A DNA stretch of 64,000 nucleotides from the NCBI GenBank assembly GCA_010645155.1, contig CM021316.1, positions 3,996,616-4,060,615 on the forward strand, read 5' to 3'. A program made the translations under genes and the position numbers. The notes beneath the pieces are model-generated. The model did no database searches and was not told the origin of the DNA. It saw nothing but the letters and a program-made list of their open reading frames with translations. Each line of letters opens with the position of its first letter. The first letter of the stretch is position 1. Shown here piece by piece: positions 10,585 through 22,562 of this stretch. The DNA is from Tigriopus japonicus (Eukaryota > Arthropoda > Copepoda > Harpacticoida > Harpacticidae).

Positions 10585-10740
10585 ATTCCCAGCCTTGAAG
10601 GTCCATCTATTGACGGATATTTGAAATTCGGTTCCGAGATGGACTTAGTCGTTTTTTCAAACTCAGTAAATCAGAGCTCAAGCACAGACATCTACAGATA
10701 TGACAAACTGAGCTAATTGGGTGCTTTGTTTTGAAGGAAA
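10564..10740. repeat. Repeat carrying the unoccupied insertion site of MITE A3
   Basis: This 175-bp stretch matches, in reverse, 33425-33558 joined to 34082-34130. At 10605-10614 it reads continuously through the point where the other copy carries MITE A3. It includes the short palindrome GGCGCGAAGCGCC. The wider repeat is of unknown type. Confidence 0.8.
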
Positions 10741-11786
10741 AGTCTTAGTTTGTTGTTGAACTGCATTCAGTTCCTGCTGAAAAACAAGTATGTCCAAATT
10801 AATTACTCAGAGTCATCTGCTTTCACAGCCACCAAAGTTTGAAGTCAATGATTTAATAAGATATTTCAAGACAATGTCTTATTTCCAAACAAGGGGTTAG
10901 AAAGAAGGAGTGTTTTCATTTACATGTCAAATAATTGCATTCTAAGAGCAATTGTGTTTATTGCATTAATAAGCAATTGAAACCCTTAAGAAATACCAGA
11001 ACTCAAATTTGGAATTTGTTTTCTATGTATGTTACAAACAAAGATTTTTGTGTTGTGGAGCAATCAAATTTGTACATCCTAACCTGAAAAGTGGAAATTC
11101 AACAATTTTCCCTACAGTCTGTGTCCTCAGCAAGAAGTATTCTTTTTAGACCTGGTAGTTTGTCGTATCTGTTGATACCTATGAACTTGAGATGTTGTGA
11201 TCTTGCATGCATTGTGACTGAAGTGCAAGGTAAAAAATTCTCTTTGAAAAAAGACACATCATATCATCATATTGAGCTAACTGGATCTTTTCAAAAGCAA
11301 AAGAACATACTGTAGTCCTGTGTGTTGCAAAGCAATACATTATTTGAAGTCATTATTAATGGCTGGGCTTTTTGTTTCCATCCACGATGTTAAATCCCGG
11401 AAATTTGTTCAACATTCCTATCAAGTGGCCACACTGAAGGCTATCCCTTTGTTCCTCGGTTGCTCCATGGACAGGGTTGCCGTTCAAAAAATAGATTAGC
11501 AACTTGGCAATACCTGTTTTTCGGTTTCAACTTCAGAGCTGCGCCGCAAGGGTCCCTCGTAGGGCTGGGAGTCTCCCTCACTGGAAATGTGGCCAAGCAG
11601 TCTCTGCTCGGGCTTTATAGTATAGAGTCCTTTAAGCGCAACCAGTGAAATGGAAAACACGTGCAACCTTTAAGCTTTAAAACACAAAATTTCCATTCTT
11701 ACGTGTCCAATATACATTGAGAATTTCGAAAATAAGTCAAACGTTATTGTCAGGGTGCAACTTTTGGAGTTGTATTACTAATTCTT
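10741..11786. other. Intergenic stretch, nothing recognised
   Basis: No domain, RNA gene or repeat shared within the window. A terminus-like string (GACAGGGTTGCCG) occurs near 11470, but no matching end was found. Confidence 0.4.
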
Positions 11787-12202
11787 ATGTACTGTGACCT
11801 CCTAGTCAGGTGCTCGTTAAAGGACCGTATAGAGAGAAGATATGAGAGATATCTTATCATTTACACATTCGAATGCATTCACGACCTTTGTGCAAATGCT
11901 GGGATAAACTTTAGTGTCGATAAAAGACGAAGAATCACTTGTGAAATAAAATTAAAAAAAACCATTGGAGACCATTGATTTGTACAATCAAATCAAATTT
12001 CGTATTGTTTAGAGCTCCAACTCTATACAATATACTGCCTTGCAACATCAGACGATTTTACAATGTAAATGACCCACTTAATAGTTTTAAACGCGATTGG
12101 GACAATTTCCTACAGACCATTCCAGACCAACCCTATGTGCAAGGAGATGCACGATCAGCGAATTCAAATTCGTTGACGGAACAATATTTTTATCGAATAT
12201 GA
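11787..12202 (+). pseudogene. LINE ORF2 3' end, + strand
   Basis: Two overlapping + strand frames cover the extreme C-terminus of the same LINE group as 1-3445: an RRYERYLIIYTFE block, then after a frameshift near 11978 LFRAPTLYNILP and a tail ending at 12202. The right part lets the broken tail of the first LINE, at 3-100, be recognised. Confidence 0.75.
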
Positions 12203-12449
12203 CTAAACCTTTTTGCAGGGTCATACCATTTACTTTTATTCTTGCCAGGGACTTCGTCCTTGACATCGTCTAAAAATCCGTAAAAGATGAATGATACAGG
12301 TCTGCTCTACTGGGTGCAGAAGAGAAAACTGAGTAGGTCTTTGAATTGCTCTAGAGATGTCAAAAAATATATTTTTTGTCGAAAATTTTGACACTAGAAT
12401 CTCACAACCTTTCTATGCCAATTGAAACAAAAAACTGTTTAATCCATGA

Positions 12450-13320
12450 AAACAAACTTAAAATGGAATCCCAAGACCAAAGGATACCCGATTTGTCCGA
12501 CGACCAAGTGACGCAACAAGAGCTTGCGGCCACCGTTGGCGTCAGTTTGCGGACCGTCAGCGCTGTCCATTATCAACTGGACAAAGTTCCCCACCAGAGC
12601 CATGATGCTTGGCATTGTGGCGTCAGACGCATCGAGATGGCACCAATCTGGTGCCCAAAAGGCCTGAAATGGGCACCAAGGAGTACCTAGAGTAGCTCCA
12701 GACCAAGGCGAAGCCCTGGCTTGATTTGGGTAAAAATGATAGAGGGGAGAGCCTTAATGATCGTCCAAGGACAGGAATGCTTTCTGGCCTTACCCGCGTG
12801 GCCAAGTTTGTCATCTTCAGTCAGTGGGCAAGAGATACCGTTTCACGGCGAATTTAGCGGCAAAACTTATTGCAAATGGTCACAAAACTTCCAAATCATC
12901 TGTGCACCGTCACATGAAGTATAAACTTAGCCGTACATGTACACGTATATTAAACATATCTCGTATAGAAGACCAAAGAGCACAACCAACCCTCAAAGGC
13001 TGCCAAGGCTAAAATTCTGCAAGGAGCTTAAGGGATGGATTGGTGATGACTGGAGACGGGTGTGCTTCTCAAATGAGCGTCAATCTTTTTCAGCCAACAA
13101 AAGCTCAAATTGATCTAATCTTGGCGCATTCTAGCGCCGAAGTTTCTATCCAACAAATTGTGAAACACCCAAAGTCCGTCATGGTTTGAGGGATGATGTC
13201 GGCTCAGGGTCTGTCTGAGCTTTATTTCATTGAAAAAATGAGCGTGTGACGGCCCATTACTATGTAGACTGGTCCATGTTTGGCTGCCTCCTCCAAAAAG
13301 GCCAAGAGAGGTAATAGCAT
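12450..13320 (+). pseudogene. Tc1/mariner-type transposase remnant
   Basis: Broken + strand frames follow the layout of a mariner/Tc1 transposase. An N-terminal helix-turn-helix region (QQELAATVGVSLRTV near 12510) comes first. A second helical region (KLIANGHKTSKSSVHRHMK, 12865-12920) is next. Then comes the catalytic domain: VCFSNE (canonically FSDE) near 13060 and VKHPKSVMV-stop-GMMSAQG near 13160-13200, followed by FIEK. At least one Trp codon has become TGA and the second catalytic Asp region reads Asn. Transposases of this type cut at TA; this one is dead. Confidence 0.7.
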
Positions 13321-13476
13321 TAGAATACCTTTGTAGTTCAACTAAAATGTTCGGGACCTAGTGTACTTGCAACCCCTAATCTCATTTCATTATCCTTCCT
13401 TGCTCTCTAGTCTAAGACTTCTTATCAAATCTTAAAATTCAAGTGCGACTCTCAGACAAAGATACGCTCAACAGCT

Positions 13477-14347
13477 ATGGTCGGTTCTTTGAAGGCGAAA
13501 ATTGACAGTCCCTTACCCAAGTTGAAAGTGTTGATGTTGGGGGATGCAGGCGTGGGGAAAACGTCAATTTCTCGACGCTTAACGGACGAAGAATTCCACC
13601 CCTCATACGTCCACACTGTTGGGATCGACTTCTTTGAAAAATATATTGAAGTTCAAGGTCAAATCGTTCGGTTACAACTTTGGGATACGGCAGGTCAAGA
13701 AAGGTTCGTTAACACACTTTGGGTCCCGTATTTTTGGAACGTATCTAATATTTATTTTAGAGTGGTCTGAAATCAAGTCAGATTAACGGGCCTCGATTAT
13801 TCACTTGCTTTTGTGTTTGAAACTCATCAGCTGGAGCGAGTACGATATACTTTAAGTGCGCCAATCTGGTATACTTAATAATTCGTAGTTATATTCTTAC
13901 TTTAATTTTAGATTCCATTCTTTAATTCGTCCATACTATCGAGGTGCCTCTGGCGTCGTTCTGGTTTATGACGTGACAGACAGAAATAGCTTCGTTAATA
14001 TCCAGGACTGGATTGGAACGCTTCGAGATAACACCAATGCAGGACAAATCATAACTACTCTCATTCTGGGAAACAAAACGGATTTACTAAGGCGCAAGGT
14101 ATCTCAAGCCGAAGGGAGCGCCTTAGCCCACAAGATTAGCTGTGCATTTGCTGAAGTCTCTGCCAAGGAGGGGACTAACCTCGAATCCTCTTTTACGGAT
14201 CTTGCCCAAAACATTTGGACCTACCGAACTTCAAGGGTACAAAGCGAGATGCTCCATGGAAAGTATACAAAATTCGAATCCATTGAATTGAACGCAATCC
14301 CACTACACCATTCAGGAGAAAGCAAGTGTTGTAAAAAATTAACTTGA
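13477..14347 (+). CDS. Rab-family small GTPase, two exons
   Basis: Exons 13477-13703 and 13912-14347 join across a GT...AG intron that splits the Arg codon of WDTAGQERF, giving 220 codons from the first ATG to TGA. All nucleotide-binding motifs are present: P-loop GDAGVGKT (residues 22-29), switch I Thr47 in TVGIDF, WDTAGQE (69-75), NKTD (130-133) and SAK (159-161). The double Cys at 215-216, followed by KKLT, is a plausible prenylation site in the CCxxxx style. Rab proteins cycle between GTP and GDP on membranes and direct vesicle traffic. The stretch [13 protein letters not shown] recalls Rab6, but the switch I flank (FFEKYIE) and [13 protein letters not shown] recall other groups, so I do not assign a subfamily. 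The frame is intact. Confidence 0.92.
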
Positions 14348-16130
14348 CACTATACCCTCACACACCTTGGATGCCGGTTGGTTCTAAGACAAATGTTGTT
14401 AACAATGCAAGTCACCACATTCACACAACTTCTTTGTTAGTCTTGTAATTGTACACAAAATATCAAATTTCTTTATGGCTTGTTTTCGTCCACTTTTTCT
14501 TTCATATTTTGCTAATGACCAAATAATTTTGGATCCTGAAAAATTCCAGGCCAGCCAAATTGATCTAACTTCTAACTAATATTTCAGTATTTTTGGGCTG
14601 AAATTTTTATCTTTTATTTTCTGACCTTGACCTAACTTTGAACACATCGATACAAATTGACAAAGGGGACAAATAATCTGGAGTCTAACATTTGAAAATG
14701 GACATATGCCAATGCCAAGAGTTTTGAACACTCGAGGACAAAAAATGCCGGTTATAGCATAAAGAGTATGTCATACACGCGTCAATGTAATATTGCAAAA
14801 GTTCTTGTACCACGAAACAGGAAAAGTAGGAACTAAAACTATCGCGCAACAGACAATTAATGTGCATATTGTCCATGAAAGAAATTTTTGGCAAACCGAA
14901 ACTGAAAATAGCCAAGATTTGCTTGAACAGGGATGATTGTTGGCTGTTGGTGTTGCTATAGAGACCCTTCCTTTAGAGGACACGTTGGCCCAAGCCGGCC
15001 CCAAAAAAACAGGAGTAAAACTAGAATGCGTCTAAGTAATCTTGCTTCATCGCATCGTTATCCATCATTCATTTCGGCGAGAAGGTCGATCAAACACTAT
15101 AATATACATAGGTTTTTAAAATGATTCTTTGAAATTGTTCTGAAAAGGCTACAAGGCGATCTGGCCAAAACTACAAATCCGTCAGTTCGGGCAGAAAGTC
15201 TTGCCAAACTTTCCAACAGTTTATTTGCCAAAATTACGATCCTGTTTAATAGCTCTTTGTTCGCTTTCTCAGCTATGTGTCTACAAATGTAGACCAGCAT
15301 AACATATATCATAGCATAACAATGAACTAGGACCTCTTCTTATGTGTAAAAACTTTCAATTCATGACAACGTTGACACAAAAAAACAATAATGTGCAAAT
15401 AGGCCTAATGTAACGTAATCATTTGGCAGCCTGAGAAAATTCTGTGACTTGCCATGCTCATCAAGGACCTCTCAACAAAGGACAAGTTTACGGCTGCACA
15501 ACTTGAGGCCCAAGAAGCAAAAAAAGAACAATATTATTTGACTCGGCTTATTAAAACAAAAGCCATTGTCTTAAAATGAATGCAGTCAAATAAAAAAGTA
15601 ATAAAAGCAAATAATACCTCTAAAAAATAACTGTATGAATCATTGAAGCTCAAGAAATTGATGCACTATAACAAAACATGATTTGGGTATGACAGGAACT
15701 TGGATATTTGACAAATTGATTTGTGTCTTCTAAAAAATCTCTACGATATTTCACAACAGTACAACCTTGAAATTTTGACAAGTATAAATTTCCATTTCAT
15801 CATTTCCTTCACATTAATACTTTTTAAATTTAAAACTTTTTTTTTAGGACTCAGCTTTATTTCATTCGATATTCATTCATTGGAAATGTACATTATGATT
15901 AGCCAAATGTCCCTTTAGAGATCGTCCAATACTCTGATGAGTGTGTTATTAGGACGACCCCTTTTAGCTCTGTTTTTTACTGGGGTGAGGGGTTATGGTA
16001 AAGTTTTTTTTTGTTTGTTTTTTCGAGCTCTGCAAGCTATTTGCTCGGATGTAATATAATAAAATAATATGAAAGCATGGATAGAGAAGGAAGAGACAGA
16101 AAAGGTAGATTTTTTTTTTTTGAAGCAATC
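14348..16130. other. AT-rich interval, nothing recognised
   Basis: Includes the presumed 3' untranslated region of the Rab gene at its left edge. No clear AATAAA close to the stop. No domain or shared repeat seen. Confidence 0.4.
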
Positions 16131-16206
16131 TTGTTAAGTTTGTCCTTTGGAGTTATTGGATGGTTTAACGTTATTACTATTACTACTATTTTTAGTATTA
16201 TTATCA

Positions 16207-17030
16207 TCATTTATTTACCACATGGATGACACTTTTTTTCCTGCATTCTTTGACATATTGATCTATGAATTTAGCTTTTTCTGCATTTTTGAAGGCCTTT
16301 ACTGAAATGTATAAGTTTTCAATTTTATACTTGTTCCATAAGATTGGAATAACGAATTGGGGAAATGAGTCCATTAATCTAGATTCCGGTTTTCTTGTTT
16401 CGATGTAATTGATTTGCCTTCCCTTTTTGGGATAGTATTTAAAGTTTTCTTCAAGAACCTCGATTGGCCCGATTCCTTCAATCATCTTACGTACAGTGAC
16501 CATGCATTTCAAATGATATAGGTCCTCAACTGCAAGTATACCGTTAGATTTCATGATTGGACTTGTGTGACAATTATATTTCCCACCATGAGCTTCCCTT
16601 AAACCCCATTTTTGCAGTTTGCTAATCTGACCAATCGCCCGCGCATTTCCATAAATAGCAAGTCCATATTCGATGTGAGGCATTAGTAAGTAAACTCTTC
16701 ACGATCTGCATTTTAACATTGATTGGTAAAATATGTTTTACTTCAGTTATCGTGTTTACTATTTTCCTCAGTTTACCACAAACATATTTAACATGATCAT
16801 CCCATGTGAATCGCTCGTCTACCATGATGCCCAGAAATTTGACACTTTTTAATTTGAAGTCTCTACCAACTTATGAAATTACGTAGTTGATTGTTTATTC
16901 TTACGACCATTGCATTTTTATTTGGAGGGTCACCCCTGTTATTTCTTAGTTTAGTCACCATAAAATGTGTTTTTTGGGGATGAACACAAAGTTTGTTATC
17001 TATAAACCATTGTGTTTTATTGTTTATTAG
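16207..17030 (-). pseudogene. LINE ORF2 fragment (post-RT region)
   Basis: From right to left on the - strand: a WFIDNKLCVHPQKTHFM-like block (with stops), a KSVKFLGIMVDERFTWDDHV block, a frameshift near 16680, then PHIEYGLAIYGNA and a long C-terminal tail ending at 16207. These are the standard post-active-site regions of a LINE RT. The low-complexity tail beyond the stop (ATT/ACT triplets near 16170-16210) may be the element's 3' tail. It is a different family from the LINE at 1-3445. Confidence 0.75.
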
Positions 17031-17084
17031 TGTTTGTTAAGCCAAGGTGGCTTTTTCGAATCTGGTGATAAAAAAAAAACAAAA

Positions 17085-18185
17085 TCAGAAAGGCAGAGTT
17101 TTGATAAAAGGTTCGATTGAAGACTTGGAACGACGGAGTGTGGGCAAGTCTCTGGACTGTTGAGGGAGTAAATTCCAAAGTTCTTGGCTCCTCCGCAGGA
17201 ACATAACGTCCGAATTTGTTGACAGTTGGACGTCATTTCTAGAGCAGCTTCTCGTTGTTACAGCATTCGTGATGGGGCATCTCCTATTTATTCGAGAATG
17301 AAAAGGGTGAGTCTGGGAATTCAATGACTTCCAAGTCTCTATGAGGGTTGCTTTTGCTGCCATTTGGTTAATGCTTAAAAAACCGAGTCGATCATGTATC
17401 TCTTTGATGCGTATACGATCTTTTAGTTTTATGCCTGCCAATTCGCGTAAGATGTTGTTCAGTCCAATTGGGAGATCTTGGGCTTGGTGAATTACTTGTG
17501 AATTTGAGGTGCGGACGTCAAAGAACAGTGGGAGACAGTAGCGAATTTTCGATGGAACGAGCGAGTCAATTGCTGATTTGAGGTGTTTCCTTGAAATTTG
17601 TAAAAGAAGAAGACGCAATGACCCAAGTCCCTTATTTAAGTCGGTTCTCAAATGTTTCATTTGCAAATTCCACTTTAAATTGCTTTGGATATGAATGCCT
17701 AAGACTTTGCAGGACTCTTGTTCTACGATTTCTTCACCAGAAGCATGAATCACGATTTTGTCATCCGCTTTATAGCCGCTTTTCCGACATACTAAAATAC
17801 TCGTTTTTTCGGTGTTTGCCTTGAGCTTATTTGATGCCATGAATTTCAAGATGTTATTTGTAATTACCTGTAGATTTTTTTTTGAAGATCCTCAATATCC
17901 ACACCATGCCCAACCACCACGGTGTCATCAGCAAATCCTGGATATCCATCTCTTAGATCTTGTGGTATCCACAGGGGAAGGTCAATCATGTACATTAAAA
18001 ATAGGAAAGGGGAGAGGACCGAACCTTGAGGAGATCTGACATACATTGGTATTGGGTCGGAGAGTGCGCTCTGTGCTCTCTTTCGCTCAGGAACGATTTG
18101 ACCCACCGTAAGGTACCCTCTCCAAACCCAGCAATCCGAAGCTTCCCAATAAGGACTGGGCCGCTTTGAAAGAGGTGCTTTTTCG
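17085..18185 (-). pseudogene. LINE RT fragment (palm to C-terminus)
   Basis: The - strand begins near 18185 with a LGKLRIAGFGEGTLRWVKSF-like block, then SPQGSVLSPFLFLMY and the catalytic box FADD (both Asp present). A frameshift at 17850-17864 leads into the frame ending at 17085, which covers KFMASNKLKANTEKT, a VLGIHI block and a C-terminal region ending in LWNLLPQQSR. The part before the SPQGS box is missing. It abuts the next LINE fragment at 17030, so one was inserted beside or into the other. Confidence 0.8.
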
Positions 18186-20250
18186 CCAGTGTGATGAACT
18201 TTATTCTAATAGTGCTGCGTCGTCATATTTTAGAATGTAAAAAAACGATTATTTCTTACATTTTTTTAAAAGATCTATTTCTTGGTTCCCTTTACATGAT
18301 ATGAATCGATAAAAGATCTTGATTCTGGACTTCAAGAAATGATTTATATGGTATTTGAGTTTTTGAAAATCATTGATTGCGTCATGCTGACAGTACATAA
18401 AAAACTGAGGACACTTTTACTTCAATGAAACAGTGATTTCTTCCTAGGAAATGAGTTCTGCCAAAAGAAGTCCTCCAATCGTGATTGATTTGGAATCTAC
18501 AATGGTTAACTTGAAGTCATGAGAAAAAAATGATCATATCTATTGGCGTTAGGCCGATCTGATTCTGCCTTCATTTCTCAAGTGTGACGAGTTTTCGATT
18601 GAAGATCGAGATTTCACTCATTTAAAAATAATGCGATGGTGTCAGTCAACTACTTTTATGCCTTGGTTACATCTACTTATTTGAGATATAATCAAATAGG
18701 TACACTTTCGTAGTTTAGTTGATATGCAAAGCAAATTGAATGGATATTTGCGGTATTTTGTTTTTCGTATTTTGTACCTGCCTGTTGCTTCTTTAGTACT
18801 ATGTGAGATCGCGGACATTGAGTAGTGCTGCGCAGGTGGACCGAAACTTGAAATGCTCAATGCTGTTAGAAAAAGAGATGATTCTGATATTTTTGGTGGC
18901 TACATGTGGTGTACCAATATTGCGACGGACCAACGTGTTTTAAAATGCGCTAAAAAGTACTCAGGCTTCCTGTAAGAGTGAAATAAAAAAACAACTTTTC
19001 ACCAAACCTCACATTTATGTCGGAGGGCCAGACCTAATCAGGGTTCAAACTTTATTTGTAGACCAATTTGAATCATCCCTCTTGTCTCGCTTGACTCAAT
19101 GAACACGTAATTTACTTTTAGAAAATTGACATGGTTTTGATTTGAGCAAACTCATAAGCCGCTTTGATGATGAGTATCGAAGGACGCACGTTTGGGATTT
19201 TTATGATTACCGCTCTGACCCTGAATTACCGTTCCGACGCGGCCAGCCGTCCAAACAAAAAGCGTCGTCTTGCTTTAGTCCAAAACAACAAGAGCAACTT
19301 ACGAGAGGGAAAAACCAAAAGACCTTTCATGACTAGCATCAGAAGATGTTTGAAGGATGGTAGAGGCAACCAATCAACAAACCCACCAATCGATCAACCA
19401 TGGGAATCCAGACCAAAGCCAAGAAACAACTAGATTCTACACGCAAGCTTAAGTGAAAACATGTAAGAATGCGTGACACCACCAACCACCGACACCGTTC
19501 CAAAACGTTTCGAGAAAAAATGCCACAGTATCAGAAACTTAAATTTTTAGAAAGATTCTTCACCTCTATATCAGAATGACCCGTTGGAAGTGAACAAAAT
19601 GATATGCCATGGACAGAATCAAGGCTCAATGTGACCTACCCTATGCCATACTGTTGATGAATAAATCCCAGATAATTGGAACTTTTGTTGATGAAAAGCT
19701 TACAAAATTTCCTTTTAACACCAATCTTCTTTGGACTATTCCATGATTCATCTGATTTCAATTGGCCTAAATGGTTTATGAGGTCCTTAACGTCATCGCT
19801 GCTAAGTGTTGTTGAAGCGTCAAAAGTGATCTAATGTCCGCAAAATTGCTGCCTTGTTGTCATTGGTTGAGCGGGCTCAATTCTGAACCAATCCCTGACT
19901 TTGTTTAGATTAGTGACCTCACTGAATCGTTGGCTAATCAATCATGAACGTTTGAATTTGAACTTCAAAATGAAGCAATCACCAAACCTCGGACTTATCT
20001 CATAATTCCGATCCGACCACAATTTCTTCCATGGGCCCAACGTGACCATTTCCACATTTTTTTTAATTGCAAAGGTGTCAGAATCTTATTTCTGCTGAGA
20101 CTTTTGTGTTGGCTCTGATTCATTTTACAATCGGTGTTCCAAATTATATCCAAGTTTTGTTGTTATAGGATGTTTATTGCTTTGTTGCGTAATTAAAAAA
20201 TCTTGATGAAACATCACAGAATTTGTTGTTCCATCACTCTGAAATAAGTA
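18186..20250. other. Intergenic stretch, nothing recognised
   Basis: No domain or repeat shared within the window. Overlapping + strand frames at 19142-19433 are rich in basic residues but look like no family I know. Confidence 0.4.
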
Positions 20251-20368
20251 TGAAATATCTGTAGCTGCCACTCCGGCTTTAGGCAAACACTTGATGTCAT
20301 CAGATCGAGGGCTAATTAGGATGTTGTGGTCAATGCAATCAAAAGCCGCACTCAGATCAAACTGAAGA
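20250..20368 (-). pseudogene. Short LINE RT scrap
   Basis: A - strand frame contains FDLSAAFDCIDHNIL, the RT block with the first catalytic Asp region. It comes from a different LINE from the piece directly to its right (20370-20483), so the two are fused remnants. Confidence 0.55.
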
Positions 20369-20369
20369 A

Positions 20370-20483
20370 GTTACCAAAGCTAATTCAGAGTTGACTTCTG
20401 TTTCAAGTTGCTTTATATTGTTACCATGATGCTGTAACGTAGTGTCATCAGCAAATAAACTGAACATGAGTTTAGAAACCCCT
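20370..20483 (-). pseudogene. LINE RT continuation, left of the Gypsy insertion
   Basis: The - strand reads VSKLMFSLFADDTTL, the catalytic FADD box, and continues exactly the frame that breaks off at 27114 after NDLPG. Gypsy element 20484-27113 was inserted here, duplicating CCCCT (20479-20483 and 27114-27118). Confidence 0.9.
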
Positions 20484-20620
20484 TCGCATGATCGTATCGA
20501 GTGGTAAAGAGAGAACGAGTTCACTGATCAAGTGGTAAGACGGAAGTGTATTTCTGTATGTCAAAAGCTCACAAGTAAACGGCAGAATTGCTTACGCAAG
20601 GTAATCATGACATCAATACA
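20484..20620 (-). repeat. 3' LTR of the Gypsy element
   Basis: 137 bp with no difference seen from the copy at 26977-27113. On the element strand it starts TGTATTGATG and ends GATCATGCGA, so the 3' end is not the usual CA. The outer edge meets the duplication CCCCT. Confidence 0.95.
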
Positions 20621-20678
20621 ACTCCCCTTTTTAAATATGAAGGACTCTGAATATATAAACATTCCAATAAACATAAAT

Positions 20679-20887
20679 TCACAATTGTAAACGGTCAACT
20701 GGACGTTTATCTCGGATCGATCGTCTCGGAAGCTCTTCTTTAACATCCACCGAACCACCATCAACAAAATCACGGGGGGTTTGGCGAAGGAATCGAAGAT
20801 TTCGTTCCGTCGTTCGACCTGACGGGAAACGGATGAGGTACCGTCGAGGTTGTTTATTGTCCACAACAATACCATGTCGATCCCATC
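20679..20887 (-). pseudogene. Gypsy integrase C-terminal tail, after the insertion
   Basis: The - strand frame beginning RWDRHGIVVDNKQ and continuing through YLIRFPSGR and RNLRFLR is the usual tail of Gypsy integrases. It is in frame with 22563 once the insertion is removed. It ends near 20679, about 45 bp before the polypurine tract. Confidence 0.85.
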
Positions 20888-22562
20888 GTCGCGTTCAAGG
20901 ATTTCTTAATACAGGATTTGAAACCACATCGGAAAAAGTGCCTGTCTCAAATTATGCGTCATTCAGGCAACCTAAGCCAATTCTCATTGGGCAGGATTGG
21001 CCACATCTGCCATTCAAAAGGTGACGAGATCATTGACGAGCAGACAGCATGATTTCATCTCATGAGAGAACAACATCTTTTTATAATTTGAGTGTCAAGT
21101 TCCTTCTGCTATTCATAAGCTCATGGCAGGTTTCTATTATTTGAAGAAATGACTTGAGCCTTAATCATTTTGCAAGATCCAAATCACAATTATAGAAGGC
21201 CTACAATTTGCAGTCACCCTTGTTTGTTTTGCCAGTCGCTTCTCACTCACAAGATTTGAAACATCTTGAAAAATCATCTTGAAATGTGATTAATTCATCT
21301 GTTCAGTGCTTTTTAAGTGTGATTTTTAAGTCATGTTCAGGTCACTTGGCTCATGGCAATACTCCTTCATCTGCTGTAGTGCTACAGTCTATGATTGATG
21401 GCACACCCACCTTTGATAGTGCAACAGCTTCAGTGACACAAGTACCTTCTCACCCTAAGTTATTTTAGGAATCAATCAAGTCTCAACCACTGCTAGAGTG
21501 TTCATGGTGTGAGTTCATCTTGATGCCAAGGCTTGTTCTGTTGGTGATTCAGCCATATACCAAACATCCATATACTTTTTTTTAAATGTGAGTGAACCAA
21601 GCAAGTAAGAACCAAGAAAGTAAGTGTGTGCATTGTGTGAGGCATAATTCTGGGCATCTTTTAAGCTCAAAACAGACTATTTTTCTTAACATATACGTAT
21701 GTGTCCAAAATTGAAACACAAATGTATTTGGTCCATTGACAAAGTCACCAAAGAAAGAATTTTTTTTGATAGTCATCCTTGTAGTTTTATCTCGCAGTGT
21801 GAAGTACTTAATGATCTCAATGAGACATCGTTAAGCAGATCAAGAAACTGTGGGAGTGTGACTTGAATCATAGCTTCTCATTACTATTTGGATCCTTTAA
21901 TAGGAATGAATCTACTGAGAAACCCAGGTCTTGTAACTTGACATGGGGATAAGGTAGTAGGAATGTGCACTCTGCTAAGAATATATATAATTAAATAAAG
22001 GTATCTTAATTTAACTTAATGAAGGGATAAAAAAATGTGTCAGTCAATAAACATGACACACCCATTGGGCCTCTTGGCACATTAATAGTATGATGACTCA
22101 ATGCTTTTATATTTGATACATATTAATGCACAAAGGGTGATAAATTAAACTTTATTATGGCTTTTCATGTGCAATAAAGCTATATAATCAACAATTGCTT
22201 ACAGTAACCATAAGCCATTAAGGTATACCAAATATTTCATGAAGAAATCGCCTATCTGAATCACTTATATGGATATTTACATATATTCAATCAAATTGGA
22301 TTGTCTCAAGTTAAAACTATGTTAAAATTTGATGTTTTGGGTTGTCTATCCATGCATGAGTATTACAAAAATATCAAACCTGTGAAACTCCTTTACATGG
22401 GAGATGTGGAGACTGAAAAAATAAGCTAGAAAAAAGGTAACTAAGTTGTTAACATCTAACATAAGTCTGAATTAAGTAACGTAGCTTCCTGAGCATCATG
22501 ACGCTTACTGAAAAGGTTGCGTGGCCGTCAGCCGTCCAGAAGTTCCGTGGTCCATGTCGCGT
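20888..22562 (-). mobile_element. 1.66 kb insertion inside Gypsy pol, unknown class
   Basis: Insert 20895-22555 is flanked by GTCGCGT at 20888-20894 and 22556-22562. Removing it with one copy of the duplication restores the pol frame exactly. Its left 540 bp match 54823-55350 at moderate identity, starting at the same base (CAAGGAT); the two copies then diverge. A shared left end, different right ends and a 7-bp duplication suggest 5'-truncated retroposed copies read on the - strand, but there is no poly(A). No protein domain recognised. Confidence 0.75.

Noticed and set aside
19142..19433. Overlapping + strand frames rich in basic residues
   Set aside because: No recognised motif, overlapping competing frames, no splice support.
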